From the NCBI GenBank assembly GCA_009787695.1, contig WQSW01000004.1, positions 34,494 through 88,663 on the forward strand: a stretch of DNA of 54,170 nt. The letters are read 5' to 3'. Under the pieces are notes generated by a model. That model was not told the origin of the DNA. It did no database searches and saw only the letters and a program-made list of their open reading frames with translations. Both the position numbers and the translations under genes were made by a program. Numbering within the stretch: the stretch's first letter is position 1; the number at the start of each line of letters is the position of its first letter. Source of the stretch: Treponema sp. Its GTDB lineage: Bacteria > Spirochaetota > Spirochaetia > Treponematales > Breznakiellaceae. Of this stretch, positions 28,983-36,816 are shown piece by piece.

Positions 28983-29642
28983 CTACTGCACCTCTCTGAT
29001 AATATTTTCTAAATTTGTTATTGACCTTAATAACGGAGTGTCCCATGGAAGCATTGCTTTTGCACGGCTTAAATCTTCCAAAGCATCTTTTGCCCTTCCT
29101 GAAACCCATCGCAATCTTGCTCTATCCAATAAAACCATCGCGCTCTCTGCTGAATATTCTGCGGCTCTGTCAAGAAAGATTAACGCTTCATCGAATTTAC
29201 CTATCTCCATTGCAATTTCTGCCGCAAGACGCAAAGCGCGGATATCCTGCGGATTGTCGGCTAACATTTTTTCCGCTGTATCCGCCGCTCCTGTAAGATC
29301 GTTTTTTTCGCGGAGTATTCTTGCCAAATAAAGATTCGCCTCTAAAGAAGAGGGTCTTAATTTTAAAGCTCTGCGGCATGATTTCTCCGCTTTTTCGATA
29401 TCGCCGGAAAAATATTCCGCCTTTGCACGTAACAGCAATGCAGGAGAGAAATTTTTCTGTGCAAGCAAAATTTCTTTAACATCTGCAAACCTGCCAAGTG
29501 AATAAGCTTCAGAAGCACGGGCATAAAGACGTATTGATTCTGTATTAGGCGTCCTGCTGCATGAAATAAAGAAAAAAGATAAAACAAGTATTGTTATGTG
29601 CAAAATATTAGATAAAGCGGCGTGTATTGCTTGAATCTTCAT
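28983..29642 (-). CDS. TPR-repeat lipoprotein
   Basis: 219 residues from the ATG at 29642, one base after the stop of the preceding gene; the longer frame start at 29696 would bury the signal peptide. The lipoprotein signal ends ISC near residue 28. Five or so tetratricopeptide helices follow (ALLLRAKAEYFSGDIEKAEK, ANLYLARILREKNDLTGAA, DEALIFLDRAAEYS). TPR lipoproteins usually scaffold envelope protein complexes. Its place directly before the outer-membrane factor, and the 2-base gap between them, suggest it helps assemble this RND system. Confidence 0.85.
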   Translation of the reverse strand: MKIQAIHAALSNILHITILVLSFFFISCSRTPNTESIRLYARASEAYSLGRFADVKEILLAQKNFSPALLLRAKAEYFSGDIEKAEKSCRRALKLRPSSLEANLYLARILREKNDLTGAADTAEKMLADNPQDIRALRLAAEIAMEIGKFDEALIFLDRAAEYSAESAMVLLDRARLRWVSGRAKDALEDLSRAKAMLPWDTPLLRSITNLENIIREVQ

Positions 29643-29643
29643 T

Positions 29644-30816
29644 CTAGCCTCTGCAAATGTAAGTAAGCCGTTCCGCCAAACGTCTTGAAGAAACATCTGA
29701 TGTTTTTTGCGAAGCAGATTGTGCCTGCGTATTAAAATAATCTCTAAAGCGCGGAGCAGAAGTTAAAGAGCGCAAAGCGCCTACAGCATAAACTGTGTAT
29801 GGATTATCGGGCAGACTAATTAAAGGCAGCAATACATCTAGAGAATTAGGATTTCCGGAATTAACAGACATGGAAATTACAGCTTCAATTTCTTTTTTAG
29901 TTTTAATTGATAAACCTTCTTCGTTTTTTAAACCGGTAAAAGAAGCAAGTATCATGCGGCACTCTTTTGCAAACGGTCCCTGCGGCGAAGTATTGATGCA
30001 ATTTTCCGCAAACTCAGCGGCAATTACACCGGAAAAAGCCCTTGCTCCGCGGTACCAATACTCAGGGAATTGCGCATAACGCGCTCTTATTGATTTATAA
30101 GCCGTACTCACACGCCTGTCTTCCTGCAAAGAAGCAGACCCGGTTTGCGCTCTGTTTTTTTCAAGAACGCAAACAAGCATCATCCAGCGGCTGAAACTGT
30201 CAGGTTCATCGTGAATTAAGTCATTAAATACCGATTCAAGCCCTGAAGCAGAGTCGATCCACTTTTCGTTAATGAATAAGATCATCGCATTCGCCGCAGT
30301 ACGGACAATGTTAGACGAAACCGATTCTTCATTTTTTGCAGAAATTAAATTAGACAATCCCTGCTCAATTTCGCTTTTTTGAATCAACCCCAAACCGTAA
30401 GCCATCGACAGCTCTTTAAAAGCTGCCGCCACAGCTCCTGCATAGTCACCTGCATTCTCCCTTAGCCCGGACTCTGTCAGCGCTAAACCTTGAAACCACG
30501 TACCCGCTCTTTCAAGTTCAGCAAGTTCATCAAGCGAACGCAGGAGCGAAGAATAATCAATCTCCTGCGCTTCGTTCAATCCATGAAGCTTCTGTACAAA
30601 CGATGTTTGCAGTTCTTTAGAAACATACGTTTCTTTAGAACCGTACGTTTCTTTAGAACCGTGCGTTTCTTTGGAAACGCGCAGAGCTTCCCCGTTTTTT
30701 GTCTGCTGTCCGGGAGCTTTTCCCCCAGCCTGATCATTTTCTCTGCACATGATAAAACATGCACAGCTGACAAACATCAGAAGCAGCAAAGACAAAAGAT
30801 TCAATTTAATTTTCAT
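29644..30816 (-). CDS. Helical-repeat lipoprotein, first gene of the RND/giant-protein cluster
   Basis: 390 residues from the ATG at 30816, chosen because GGAG is 6 bases upstream; a TTG at 30828 is possible but has no Shine-Dalgarno. The signal MKIKLNLLSLLLLMFVSC is followed by a low-complexity linker containing a repeated six-residue unit (VSKETH, GSKETY, GSKETY, VSKEL), encoded by four 18-base units at 30609-30680. The remainder is alpha-helical, perhaps HEAT/TPR-like (SLDVLLPLISLPDNPYTVYA). No family is recognised. As first gene of the cluster it likely shares the envelope-assembly theme of the next gene. Confidence 0.8.
   Translation of the reverse strand: MKIKLNLLSLLLLMFVSCACFIMCRENDQAGGKAPGQQTKNGEALRVSKETHGSKETYGSKETYVSKELQTSFVQKLHGLNEAQEIDYSSLLRSLDELAELERAGTWFQGLALTESGLRENAGDYAGAVAAAFKELSMAYGLGLIQKSEIEQGLSNLISAKNEESVSSNIVRTAANAMILFINEKWIDSASGLESVFNDLIHDEPDSFSRWMMLVCVLEKNRAQTGSASLQEDRRVSTAYKSIRARYAQFPEYWYRGARAFSGVIAAEFAENCINTSPQGPFAKECRMILASFTGLKNEEGLSIKTKKEIEAVISMSVNSGNPNSLDVLLPLISLPDNPYTVYAVGALRSLTSAPRFRDYFNTQAQSASQKTSDVSSRRLAERLTYICRG
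30609..30680. repeat. 18-base tandem repeat (TTCTTTAGAAAC family), four units
   Basis: Units start at 30609, 30627, 30645 and 30663. The core is ACGTTTCTTTAGAACCGT, with GTTTC facing GAAAC across TTTA or TTTG, so each unit can form a small hairpin. In the gene's frame it encodes SKET-type hexapeptides. The same unit occurs in lptB (53077-53148) and once in the methylase (31787-31804). Confidence 0.75.
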
Positions 30817-30839
30817 AAGCAACTCCAAAAAAATTATTT

Positions 30840-30895
30840 ATTATATATGGGTTGCAGATGCGTAGTGCTTGACCGAAAAAGAAAAAAAATTGAAA
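30840..30895 (-). repeat. Intergenic repeat, copy A (inverted relative to 35.5 kb)
   Basis: Read on the minus strand: a T-rich start, then GTCAAGCACT, CGCATCTGCAACCCATATAT. It matches the plus strand at about 35519-35581 (GTCAAGCGCT ... GCATTTGCAACCCATATAT), where a 15-base hairpin is inserted. The TATAAT formed at its end (minus strand, about 30840) may act as the -10 box for the RND cluster. Confidence 0.65.
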
Positions 30896-30960
30896 ATATT
30901 TTTTTTATTACAAATCAAAATAAGCTATTTATAGTAGAAAAAAACGCATTTTCTGTTAAG

Positions 30961-30989
30961 TTGACATGCTTTTTTCATAAGTTTACAAT
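30961..30989 (+). promoter_or_regulatory. Consensus promoter for a leaderless methylase mRNA
   Basis: TTGACA (30961-30966), a 17-base spacer and TACAAT (30984-30989). The ATG at 31001 is only 11 bases past the -10 box, so the predicted 5' leader is about 5 bases and cannot hold a Shine-Dalgarno. Confidence 0.85.
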
Positions 30990-31000
30990 TATCCGCATCA

Positions 31001-32866
31001 ATGGAAGAATTAATCCGAAAAGAAACGATAAGCGAAGAACTCGGTGTTTCCCTTGCCACAGTCAATAATTGGATAAAAACCCGTGTTATCCCATCGCCGG
31101 ATTTTCAAAATTGCTACAGCAAAATTGTTTTTGAGCAAATAATCGGCGCAATAAAAAACAGTCAAAAACGCCTTAATTCCAGAGCGAACAGAAATCTGCT
31201 GGAAAAAAAAACCTTGTGTTACTCAGGCATAACGAACAAAGAACGAAAAAAATTATTATCAAACCTTGTAAAAGATTTTGAAACATCAAACTTTTCGGTT
31301 AACGAAGGCTTGCTTGCCTTATCTCTTGCAATTTTAAGATCAAATAAATTGATTGATGCACAATGTCATGCAAACGGAAAATCAAAACTTGATGTCATGC
31401 TTTCCGATTGGCTGCTGCAAACAAAAAATCAGGACGCAGTAAAATCTTTATTTGAAAAATACGAAATACAAAATTTTGATGATGATATACTGGGCGCATT
31501 TTATCAATCTATACAAAGTATTTCGCAAAAATCTTTTTCAGGAACATACTATACACCTTCCAAACTTTTAACAGATATTAAAATTCCTTTAGAGAAAACC
31601 GTTCTTGATCCATGCTGCGGAAGCGGCGGTATATTGCTTAATATTTTATCAAAAGACCACGATCCGTCAAAAATATTTGCAAGAGATATTGATGATGCGG
31701 CATTAAAAATATGTTTTATAAACCTTGTATTATTTTTTAATGATAAAAATATTGCGCCTAACATATCAAAACATGATATAACATTAAGTTCTTTAGAAAC
31801 GCATAACTGCAATCAATTTGATTATATAGTAACAAATCCGCCGTGGGGCAGCAAATTTACTATTCTGCAAAAAGAGGCATTAATAAAATTATACCCCGAA
31901 CTTTCAACATCAGAAATTTTCAGCATCGCTTTGTATAATGCACACAAAATGTTAAAAGAAAACGGTCAGATTTATTTTTTTCTTCCTTATTCTTTTTTAA
32001 ATGTAGCGGCGCATAAAAATATCAGACAATATATTTTTAAGGACAATAATAAAGTTTTTATCAATTTACTTGGTAATTCATTTAAAGGCGTATTATCAGA
32101 AGGGATTCTGCTTCATTTAATAAAAAGCTCTTCTAATCAAGATATATTAATAAAAAATAAAAACGGCAATATTTATAACTTGCCGCTTCAAAATATTAAT
32201 CCTCCTGATTATATAATCAGCGCAACAGGAAAAAGACAAGACGCTTTAATACTGGATAAAATTTACAGCACAGAACACACAACATTGTTTGACGCAGCGT
32301 TTGCATTAGGAATAGTAACAGGAAATAATAAAAAATATTTATTAAAAGAAAAAACCAAAATTTCAAAACCAATTTTTCGCGGAAAAGATATTGAAAAATA
32401 CGTATTATCAAAACCCATATACTACTTAGATTTTAAACCCGAACTATTCCAGCAAACCGCTCCGGAGGAATATTACCGTCAAGAAAAAATTGTTTACCGA
32501 TTCATAAGCGGTAAATTAATTTGCGCTCTTGATAAAGATGGAAATCTTTTATTAAACAGCGCAAATCTTTTTATCTCTAACAATTACCCGATGGAAACAA
32601 TCGTATCATTTTTTAACAGCGATATTTATACATTTATCTTTAAAAAGAAATTTCATTCAAGAAAAGTTTTAAAATCTCATTTAAAAAGTTTACCTTTACC
32701 CATTTTGTCAAATGAAACTCATCAATATATAAAAAAATTATATTACGAAACATTTTCCGAAAAAACCGGAGAAATCTCTTTATATCAAAATAAAATTGAT
32801 AAAATAATTTGTAGCGCTTTTTTGATCGATGATGAGGAATATAGTTATATCAAAGGGAATATATAA
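31001..32866 (+). CDS. DNA adenine-N6 methyltransferase (Eco57I/type I-like, orphan) with N-terminal HTH-like region
   Basis: 621 residues. SAM motif I is DPCCGSGGIL at 203-212 and the catalytic motif is NPPW at 279-282, as in gamma-class adenine methylases. A TaqI/type I-like target-recognition region occupies the C-terminal 200 residues (GIVTGNN, IFRGKDIEKYV, SRKVLKSHLKSLPLP). The first 40 residues look like a helix-turn-helix (ISEELGVSLATVNNWIKTR), unusual for this enzyme class. No restriction gene is adjacent. No other start lies before residue 120, so the leaderless ATG is the start. A single 18-base repeat unit (31787-31804) encodes part of the linker between motifs I and IV. It may be a solitary methylase with regulatory function, or half of a modification-based defence. 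Confidence 0.88.
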   Translation: MEELIRKETISEELGVSLATVNNWIKTRVIPSPDFQNCYSKIVFEQIIGAIKNSQKRLNSRANRNLLEKKTLCYSGITNKERKKLLSNLVKDFETSNFSVNEGLLALSLAILRSNKLIDAQCHANGKSKLDVMLSDWLLQTKNQDAVKSLFEKYEIQNFDDDILGAFYQSIQSISQKSFSGTYYTPSKLLTDIKIPLEKTVLDPCCGSGGILLNILSKDHDPSKIFARDIDDAALKICFINLVLFFNDKNIAPNISKHDITLSSLETHNCNQFDYIVTNPPWGSKFTILQKEALIKLYPELSTSEIFSIALYNAHKMLKENGQIYFFLPYSFLNVAAHKNIRQYIFKDNNKVFINLLGNSFKGVLSEGILLHLIKSSSNQDILIKNKNGNIYNLPLQNINPPDYIISATGKRQDALILDKIYSTEHTTLFDAAFALGIVTGNNKKYLLKEKTKISKPIFRGKDIEKYVLSKPIYYLDFKPELFQQTAPEEYYRQEKIVYRFISGKLICALDKDGNLLLNSANLFISNNYPMETIVSFFNSDIYTFIFKKKFHSRKVLKSHLKSLPLPILSNETHQYIKKLYYETFSEKTGEISLYQNKIDKIICSAFLIDDEEYSYIKGNI

Positions 32867-32875
32867 TCCTTTTAC

Positions 32876-32904
32876 TTGACTTAACAAAATGATGATCATA
32901 TAAT
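32876..32904 (+). promoter_or_regulatory. Consensus promoter for a leaderless membrane-protein mRNA
   Basis: TTGACT (32876-32881), a 17-base spacer and TATAAT (32899-32904). The ATG is at 32914, 9 bases after the -10 box. The promoter fills the 47-base gap after the methylase gene. Confidence 0.85.
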
Positions 32905-32913
32905 AAACATAAT

Positions 32914-33951
32914 ATGAAATATACCGACGAACAATTAAACGATGCGGTTAAGAACGAAATATTTACCAATGAGCAAATCGATCAATTCAAAGAATTTGTA
33001 AATAAAAATAACAGCGGTCAGATAACAAAATTTCAAAAATTGCTTTATTACGGAGGCGGATTATTAATCATCTCAGCAATGACATGGTTAATGACAACAA
33101 ACTGGAAAAATTTCGGAGCGGTTGGAGTCACTATTATTTCCGCTGTTTATTTTATAATTTTCTTTTTTGCAGGTGAGTTTCTTTTCTTTAAAAAAAATCT
33201 GGAAGTTGCAGGCGGAATTTTATATTCTGTTTCTATAGCGATAATTCCATTATTTGTTTTTTCTTTATTGAAAGCATTTGATTTCTGGCCTGAAAACTGG
33301 GAATATAACGATTATTATTTTTGGATAAAAGGCAAATGGTTAATTCTGGAATTAAGTTTAATTGCAGTAGCTTTGCCGATTCTTTTAAGAACAAAATTTT
33401 CGTTTATTGTTTTTTTAATTGCAGGATCGCTATGGTTTCTCTCGATGGATATAATCCCGATAATTGAAAAAACAACAAAAATTACATGGACAGAAAGAGC
33501 AAACATCTCTATTATATTCGGCACAATAATGATATTAATCGGATATTTTGCAGATATTAAATTTAAAAAGGACTATGCTTTTTGGATGTACCTTTTCGGA
33601 CTAATAATTCTTTCATCGGGTTTATCGGTTTTTTATAATGTCAATCTATTTAAATTTATTGTGCTTGGAATTGCAAATCTTATATTAATTTTTGTTTCTT
33701 TATTTTTAAACAGAAATGCATTTCTTGTTTTTGGGACAATCGGATTAATTCAATTCCTAAGCAGATTATCATGGAAATATTTTGAAGATTCTGTTATCTT
33801 CCCGTTTGCATTAACAATAATAGGAGTATTGCTTATCGTATTAGGAATTTATTTCCAAAAGAACAGAAAAAATATCGAAGAAAAATTGATAAAAAAACTG
33901 CCTTCGTATATTTTAAAATTAAGACCAAAAAGAAATTTAGAAGATGAATAA
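32914..33951 (+). CDS. DUF2157-like polytopic membrane protein
   Basis: 345 residues. A soluble N-terminal helix region (about 1-42) is followed by about ten hydrophobic segments. The start of the membrane part (YGGGLLIISAMTWLMTTNWK) resembles the DUF2157 family, whose members begin with a cytoplasmic helix and a Gly-rich first membrane segment ending at an Asn-Trp. Function of the family is unknown. It has its own leaderless promoter and is not obviously in an operon; the next gene is convergent. Confidence 0.75.
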   Translation: MKYTDEQLNDAVKNEIFTNEQIDQFKEFVNKNNSGQITKFQKLLYYGGGLLIISAMTWLMTTNWKNFGAVGVTIISAVYFIIFFFAGEFLFFKKNLEVAGGILYSVSIAIIPLFVFSLLKAFDFWPENWEYNDYYFWIKGKWLILELSLIAVALPILLRTKFSFIVFLIAGSLWFLSMDIIPIIEKTTKITWTERANISIIFGTIMILIGYFADIKFKKDYAFWMYLFGLIILSSGLSVFYNVNLFKFIVLGIANLILIFVSLFLNRNAFLVFGTIGLIQFLSRLSWKYFEDSVIFPFALTIIGVLLIVLGIYFQKNRKNIEEKLIKKLPSYILKLRPKRNLEDE

Positions 33952-33976
33952 TCCTAACGATGACATTTTAACAAAA

Positions 33977-34396
33977 TTAATGTTTAGCAATGGTAAAAGC
34001 ATTTGCAATCATTTCTGCAATTAATACACCAAGGTCATCTTTAACACTAATCCTGTACACAGATATACTGCGTCCTTTTGAAAGACAGGCAGAAGAAGCT
34101 ATCAGCCGGCTTCCTTTAGTGCTTTTTAAATAAGAAATACTGCAAGATTGTCCCACTGTTACTCCAACATTCTCGCCGCAAACCCATGCTAGATTAGAAT
34201 GAACGGCAAAAGTCAAATCTGCCAAAGTAAAAATAGCTCCGCCCTGAACATTGTCTATGGAATTTTTATGACTTTCGTTCAGCTCCAAACTGCACACCGC
34301 ACTCTCCTCAGTAACAGAATCAATTACAATTCCGTTTCCTGTAGCAAAGCGATCTTTTTTAAAATGATTACGGATATGTTCTAAATCAATTTTCAT
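33977..34396 (-). CDS. PaaI-like hotdog-fold thioesterase
   Basis: 139 residues, the usual size. The hotdog helix carries NVQGGAIFTLADLTFAVHSN with the probable catalytic D60, and the strand KSTKGSRLIASS is also typical. Members hydrolyse acyl- or aryl-CoA thioesters in the cytosol; the substrate is not evident. The start is ATG at 34396. The promoter on this strand (TTGTTA, 17-base spacer, TATACA with an upstream TG) ends 6 bases before the ATG, so the transcript should be leaderless. Confidence 0.88.
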   Translation of the reverse strand: MKIDLEHIRNHFKKDRFATGNGIVIDSVTEESAVCSLELNESHKNSIDNVQGGAIFTLADLTFAVHSNLAWVCGENVGVTVGQSCSISYLKSTKGSRLIASSACLSKGRSISVYRISVKDDLGVLIAEMIANAFTIAKH

Positions 34397-34402
34397 ATTT
34401 TA

Positions 34403-34431
34403 TGTATAACATTAATAAAAATAAATAACAA
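34403..34431 (-). promoter_or_regulatory. Extended -10 promoter for the thioesterase (leaderless)
   Basis: Minus strand: TTGTTA, a 17-base spacer ending in TGT, then TATACA, then TAAAAT immediately before ATG. No Shine-Dalgarno. Confidence 0.65.
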
Positions 34432-34449
34432 TATAGCTCATAACTGCTA

Positions 34450-34476
34450 TTGACAAGTTTGAATAAAAAATAGAAA
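34450..34476 (+). promoter_or_regulatory. Promoter for the outer-membrane protein
   Basis: TTGACA (34450-34455), a 15-base spacer and TAGAAA (34471-34476). The spacer is short, so activity is uncertain. It is followed by a strong Shine-Dalgarno (AGAGGAG) before ATG 34501. Confidence 0.45.
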
Positions 34477-34500
34477 GTGAATTAGCAGAGGAGTATTAAA

Positions 34501-35397
34501 ATGAAAAAAATTGCTATTCTTTTCTTTATCATTTGTATGGCATGGACAACTGCAACGGCGCAAGAAGACGGGATCGGGTTATCTGTTGGAGCAGAAGTAA
34601 TTATCTTGGATTTGGAAGAAGCCGGAGATTTTACATTTATCAGACCTTTTATTATCTATGAAAAATCATTTAATAATATTGATTTCTATACGGGATTTGG
34701 TTTAAATATTCCAACTGATTATTCTTTTTATGGTGTAGGGCTTGATTTAGACATTGGAGGAACATACAATCTATCAATTAGTGACGAGTCCGTTTTAACT
34801 TTTTCTCTTGGAGCGCTGATATATCTTGCATTAGATAGTTATAGAACAGAAGAATATAATGGTATGTATTCTGAAAATACAATATATGGTTTTGTTGATT
34901 TAAATCCGCTGTTACGATATATTAACGTACATTTAAATTTAGGTGTACAATTCACGCAAACACTTAGTGTCGGCGATCTCTATTTTGGTATTAACGTACC
35001 TTTTAACCTAGTCGGACCAAATAGTTTTTTTACTGTTTTTGATATTGCAGAACTTCAAATTACAGCCGGAATGGATATGGAAATGGGCTTAGGCTTTGGA
35101 CTTACTTTTTATGGTTGGATAGGAAAAGCGCAGGTGCTAGGCATCGATTCGGATTTCGCACAATTACTTGAAATATTTGCCTCCTATACAACCGGACCTC
35201 TCTTTTTAGGTTTAACCTTTGGTTTACCGGTATATAAAGACGGTATAAAAAATGACGGTTTTTCAATCACTCCTGAAGTTGAATGCAGCTTTGATTTTGG
35301 TCTATCATTATTCGCAAAACTTCCAATCGGCGGTATAGGTTCAGACGATGATTTAACCTCTATCGGTCTTACCATAGGAGCAAAATACAGTTTCTAA
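34501..35397 (+). CDS. Putative outer-membrane beta-barrel protein
   Basis: 298 residues. A signal peptide (MKKIAILFFIICMAWTTATA, cleavage before QED) is followed by alternating amphipathic strands rich in Gly and aromatic residues (YTGFGLNIP, YGVGLDLDIGGTYNLS, MEMGLGFGLTFYGWIG). It ends in the outer-membrane signature IGAKYSF with a C-terminal Phe, recognised by the BAM machinery. No close family is recognised. A strong AGAGGAG Shine-Dalgarno precedes it, in contrast to its leaderless neighbours. Probably a porin-like or structural barrel. Confidence 0.8.
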   Translation: MKKIAILFFIICMAWTTATAQEDGIGLSVGAEVIILDLEEAGDFTFIRPFIIYEKSFNNIDFYTGFGLNIPTDYSFYGVGLDLDIGGTYNLSISDESVLTFSLGALIYLALDSYRTEEYNGMYSENTIYGFVDLNPLLRYINVHLNLGVQFTQTLSVGDLYFGINVPFNLVGPNSFFTVFDIAELQITAGMDMEMGLGFGLTFYGWIGKAQVLGIDSDFAQLLEIFASYTTGPLFLGLTFGLPVYKDGIKNDGFSITPEVECSFDFGLSLFAKLPIGGIGSDDDLTSIGLTIGAKYSF

Positions 35398-35734
35398 TTT
35401 GTTGTAGGCAAACATTTTTTAGATTGAATTAATAAGGTTATTCTCGTTCATTTCATTAATAAAAAATAACGCCTAAACAACAGTATAGTTTAAAATCATT
35501 TATAAAAAAAATTAATTTTTTTCACTCTCAGTCAAGCGCTCGAACCTTCGGTTCGCCGCATTTGCAACCCATATATAGCTATTAGTTTTCACTTTTTTGA
35601 GAAAACAAATTTATTAGTCAGCATGATGAAAATAGCTGTCAGGGGAAAGACTCCCCGAAGGAGAAAAAAATTAGAAAGTAAAAATTAAATGATTAAAGCG
35701 GCGAAGGGATTATCAAAAATAACCTTTCAATCCC
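35398..35734. other. 337-base intergenic region with repeat copy B and hairpins
   Basis: No coding frame is supported. It contains GTTGTAGGC (35401-35409) facing GCCTAAACAAC (35471-35481), the intergenic repeat copy B (about 35519-35581), a GGGGA/TCCCC hairpin near 35642-35656 and the start of the terminator at 35699-35740. The rest is AT-rich. Confidence 0.6.
35519..35581 (+). repeat. Intergenic repeat, copy B, with inserted hairpin
   Basis: Plus-strand homologue of 30840-30895. It shares a T-run, GTCAAGC(G/A)CT and GCAT(T/C)TGCAACCCATATATA. Between the two conserved blocks it has CGAACCTTCGGTTCG, a 6-base-pair hairpin absent from copy A. Confidence 0.65.
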
Positions 35735-35740
35735 TCACCG
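35699..35740 (-). terminator. Terminator of the CBS-kinase/DRTGG/PHP operon
   Basis: On the minus strand the last codon and stop of the PHP gene begin a stem (CGGTGA-GGGATT) pairing with AATCCCTTCGCCG with one bulge and a 17-base loop. A T-rich stretch follows. Confidence 0.6.
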
Positions 35741-36466
35741 CAATCTCCTCCCAAGCGCCGCTTTAAAAACTTCCAGATCAACTTCGTAACCGCCGGAGAA
35801 TAATTCTTCTTCGCTGACGTCAAGTTCAAAGGAGCGGCGCGAAACGTGTTCGCAATAATGCGCGTCCGACGAAGTAATTAATGGATAGCCGTGTGTGTCG
35901 AGCTGATTGTCATGAAAAGAAGGGGGGATGCGGACGCACTCAAGAGCAGACCACGGTCCGTCAACAATGACACCTAACTGACTCGACATTGAAAAAGCGA
36001 CGCGGTCTACATGGGCGGGAATAACTATGCCTCCGTATTCGATAACTTTTTCGCCGATGTTATCAATGCTTAGATCGAGAGGGTTTACTAAATAATATTC
36101 AACCTCGCCTAAAATGTTTTCATCTTCGTCAACATAAACTTGATCGCCTGTTTTGTCGGGGTTATTTAAAAAAGGTGTAAGTATCGAGTAGGCGTAATCG
36201 TTAAACGCCATACATTTTTCAAGATTGGAAAAAAGACAAAGGACATGGACTTCTTCGTTTGTGGTCGCTTCCATTCCGAAGATCGGAATAATACCGTATT
36301 GCTTGCTTAGTTTTGCAAAAGCGGGGCAGTTAAGACTTGAATTGTGATCCGTCAGCGCCATCAGCTTCAAACCTTTAGAGGCACCTATTTCCAGCAAAGT
36401 CTTTGGAGATAGGTTTAAATCACCGCAGGGAGAGAGGCAGGAATGATTGTGAAGATCAGCAAGCAT
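35735..36466 (-). CDS. PHP-domain phosphoesterase
   Basis: 243 residues. Metal-binding PHP motifs are in order: DLHNH (4-8), TDHN (40-43), GMEATTNEEVHVL, PAHVDR and SSDAHY. The family comprises metal-dependent phosphoesterases, including polymerase-associated and nucleotide-processing forms. GAGGTGA precedes the ATG at 36466, 8 bases after the DRTGG gene. In other bacteria similar PHP genes sit with CBS-kinase and DRTGG genes beside electron-bifurcating [FeFe]-hydrogenases (family knowledge, from memory). The hydrogenase subunits are not present here. Confidence 0.88.
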   Translation of the reverse strand: MLADLHNHSCLSPCGDLNLSPKTLLEIGASKGLKLMALTDHNSSLNCPAFAKLSKQYGIIPIFGMEATTNEEVHVLCLFSNLEKCMAFNDYAYSILTPFLNNPDKTGDQVYVDEDENILGEVEYYLVNPLDLSIDNIGEKVIEYGGIVIPAHVDRVAFSMSSQLGVIVDGPWSALECVRIPPSFHDNQLDTHGYPLITSSDAHYCEHVSRRSFELDVSEEELFSGGYEVDLEVFKAALGRRLR

Positions 36467-36474
36467 GGATCACC

Positions 36475-36807
36475 TCACTGTTTAAACAAATCCCACAATT
36501 TACCGGAAACGGTAAATTGATTCTCCTTTGTGCGGATTACGGCGATGCCTTCATCTTTTGCCGCTTCAAGCATATCTTCGGGAAGCGGACGTGAATTGCA
36601 GATAACAATTACAGAAATATTTACCAATGTTGCAACAGCGACAGTATTTTTATGAGCTTGTATTGTGATTAGAGCGCCGCCGTCTTTTGCATGAGCCATT
36701 ACATCAGAAAGAAGATCAGATGTGTATGCACCGCTCACTTCGATATTATCAAACTCATCCTGACAAATTTCCGCGCCGAGTGCGGCAGCGGCTTCTCTGA
36801 TTTTCAT
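36475..36807 (-). CDS. DRTGG-domain protein
   Basis: 110 residues, a single alpha/beta domain like DRTGG (VSGAYTSDLLSDVMAHAKDG, ALITIQAHKNTVAVA, IVICNSRPLPEDML). The domain is a regulatory ligand-binding module also found in some phosphotransacetylases. AAGGAG precedes the ATG. It lies 9 bases after the CBS-kinase gene in the same operon. Role inferred: a regulatory partner of the kinase-like protein. Confidence 0.85.
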   Translation of the reverse strand: MKIREAAAALGAEICQDEFDNIEVSGAYTSDLLSDVMAHAKDGGALITIQAHKNTVAVATLVNISVIVICNSRPLPEDMLEAAKDEGIAVIRTKENQFTVSGKLWDLFKQ

Positions 36808-36816
36808 ACACGCTCC

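Noticed and set aside
27556-29109. Longer outer-membrane-factor start at 29109
   Set aside because: It would overlap the TPR gene by about 127 bases and hide the signal peptide; the ATG at 28980 has a good Shine-Dalgarno.
35642-35656. GGGGA/TCCCC hairpin as a terminator
   Set aside because: Neither strand has a following U-tract; the terminator at 35699-35740 explains the end of the operon better.
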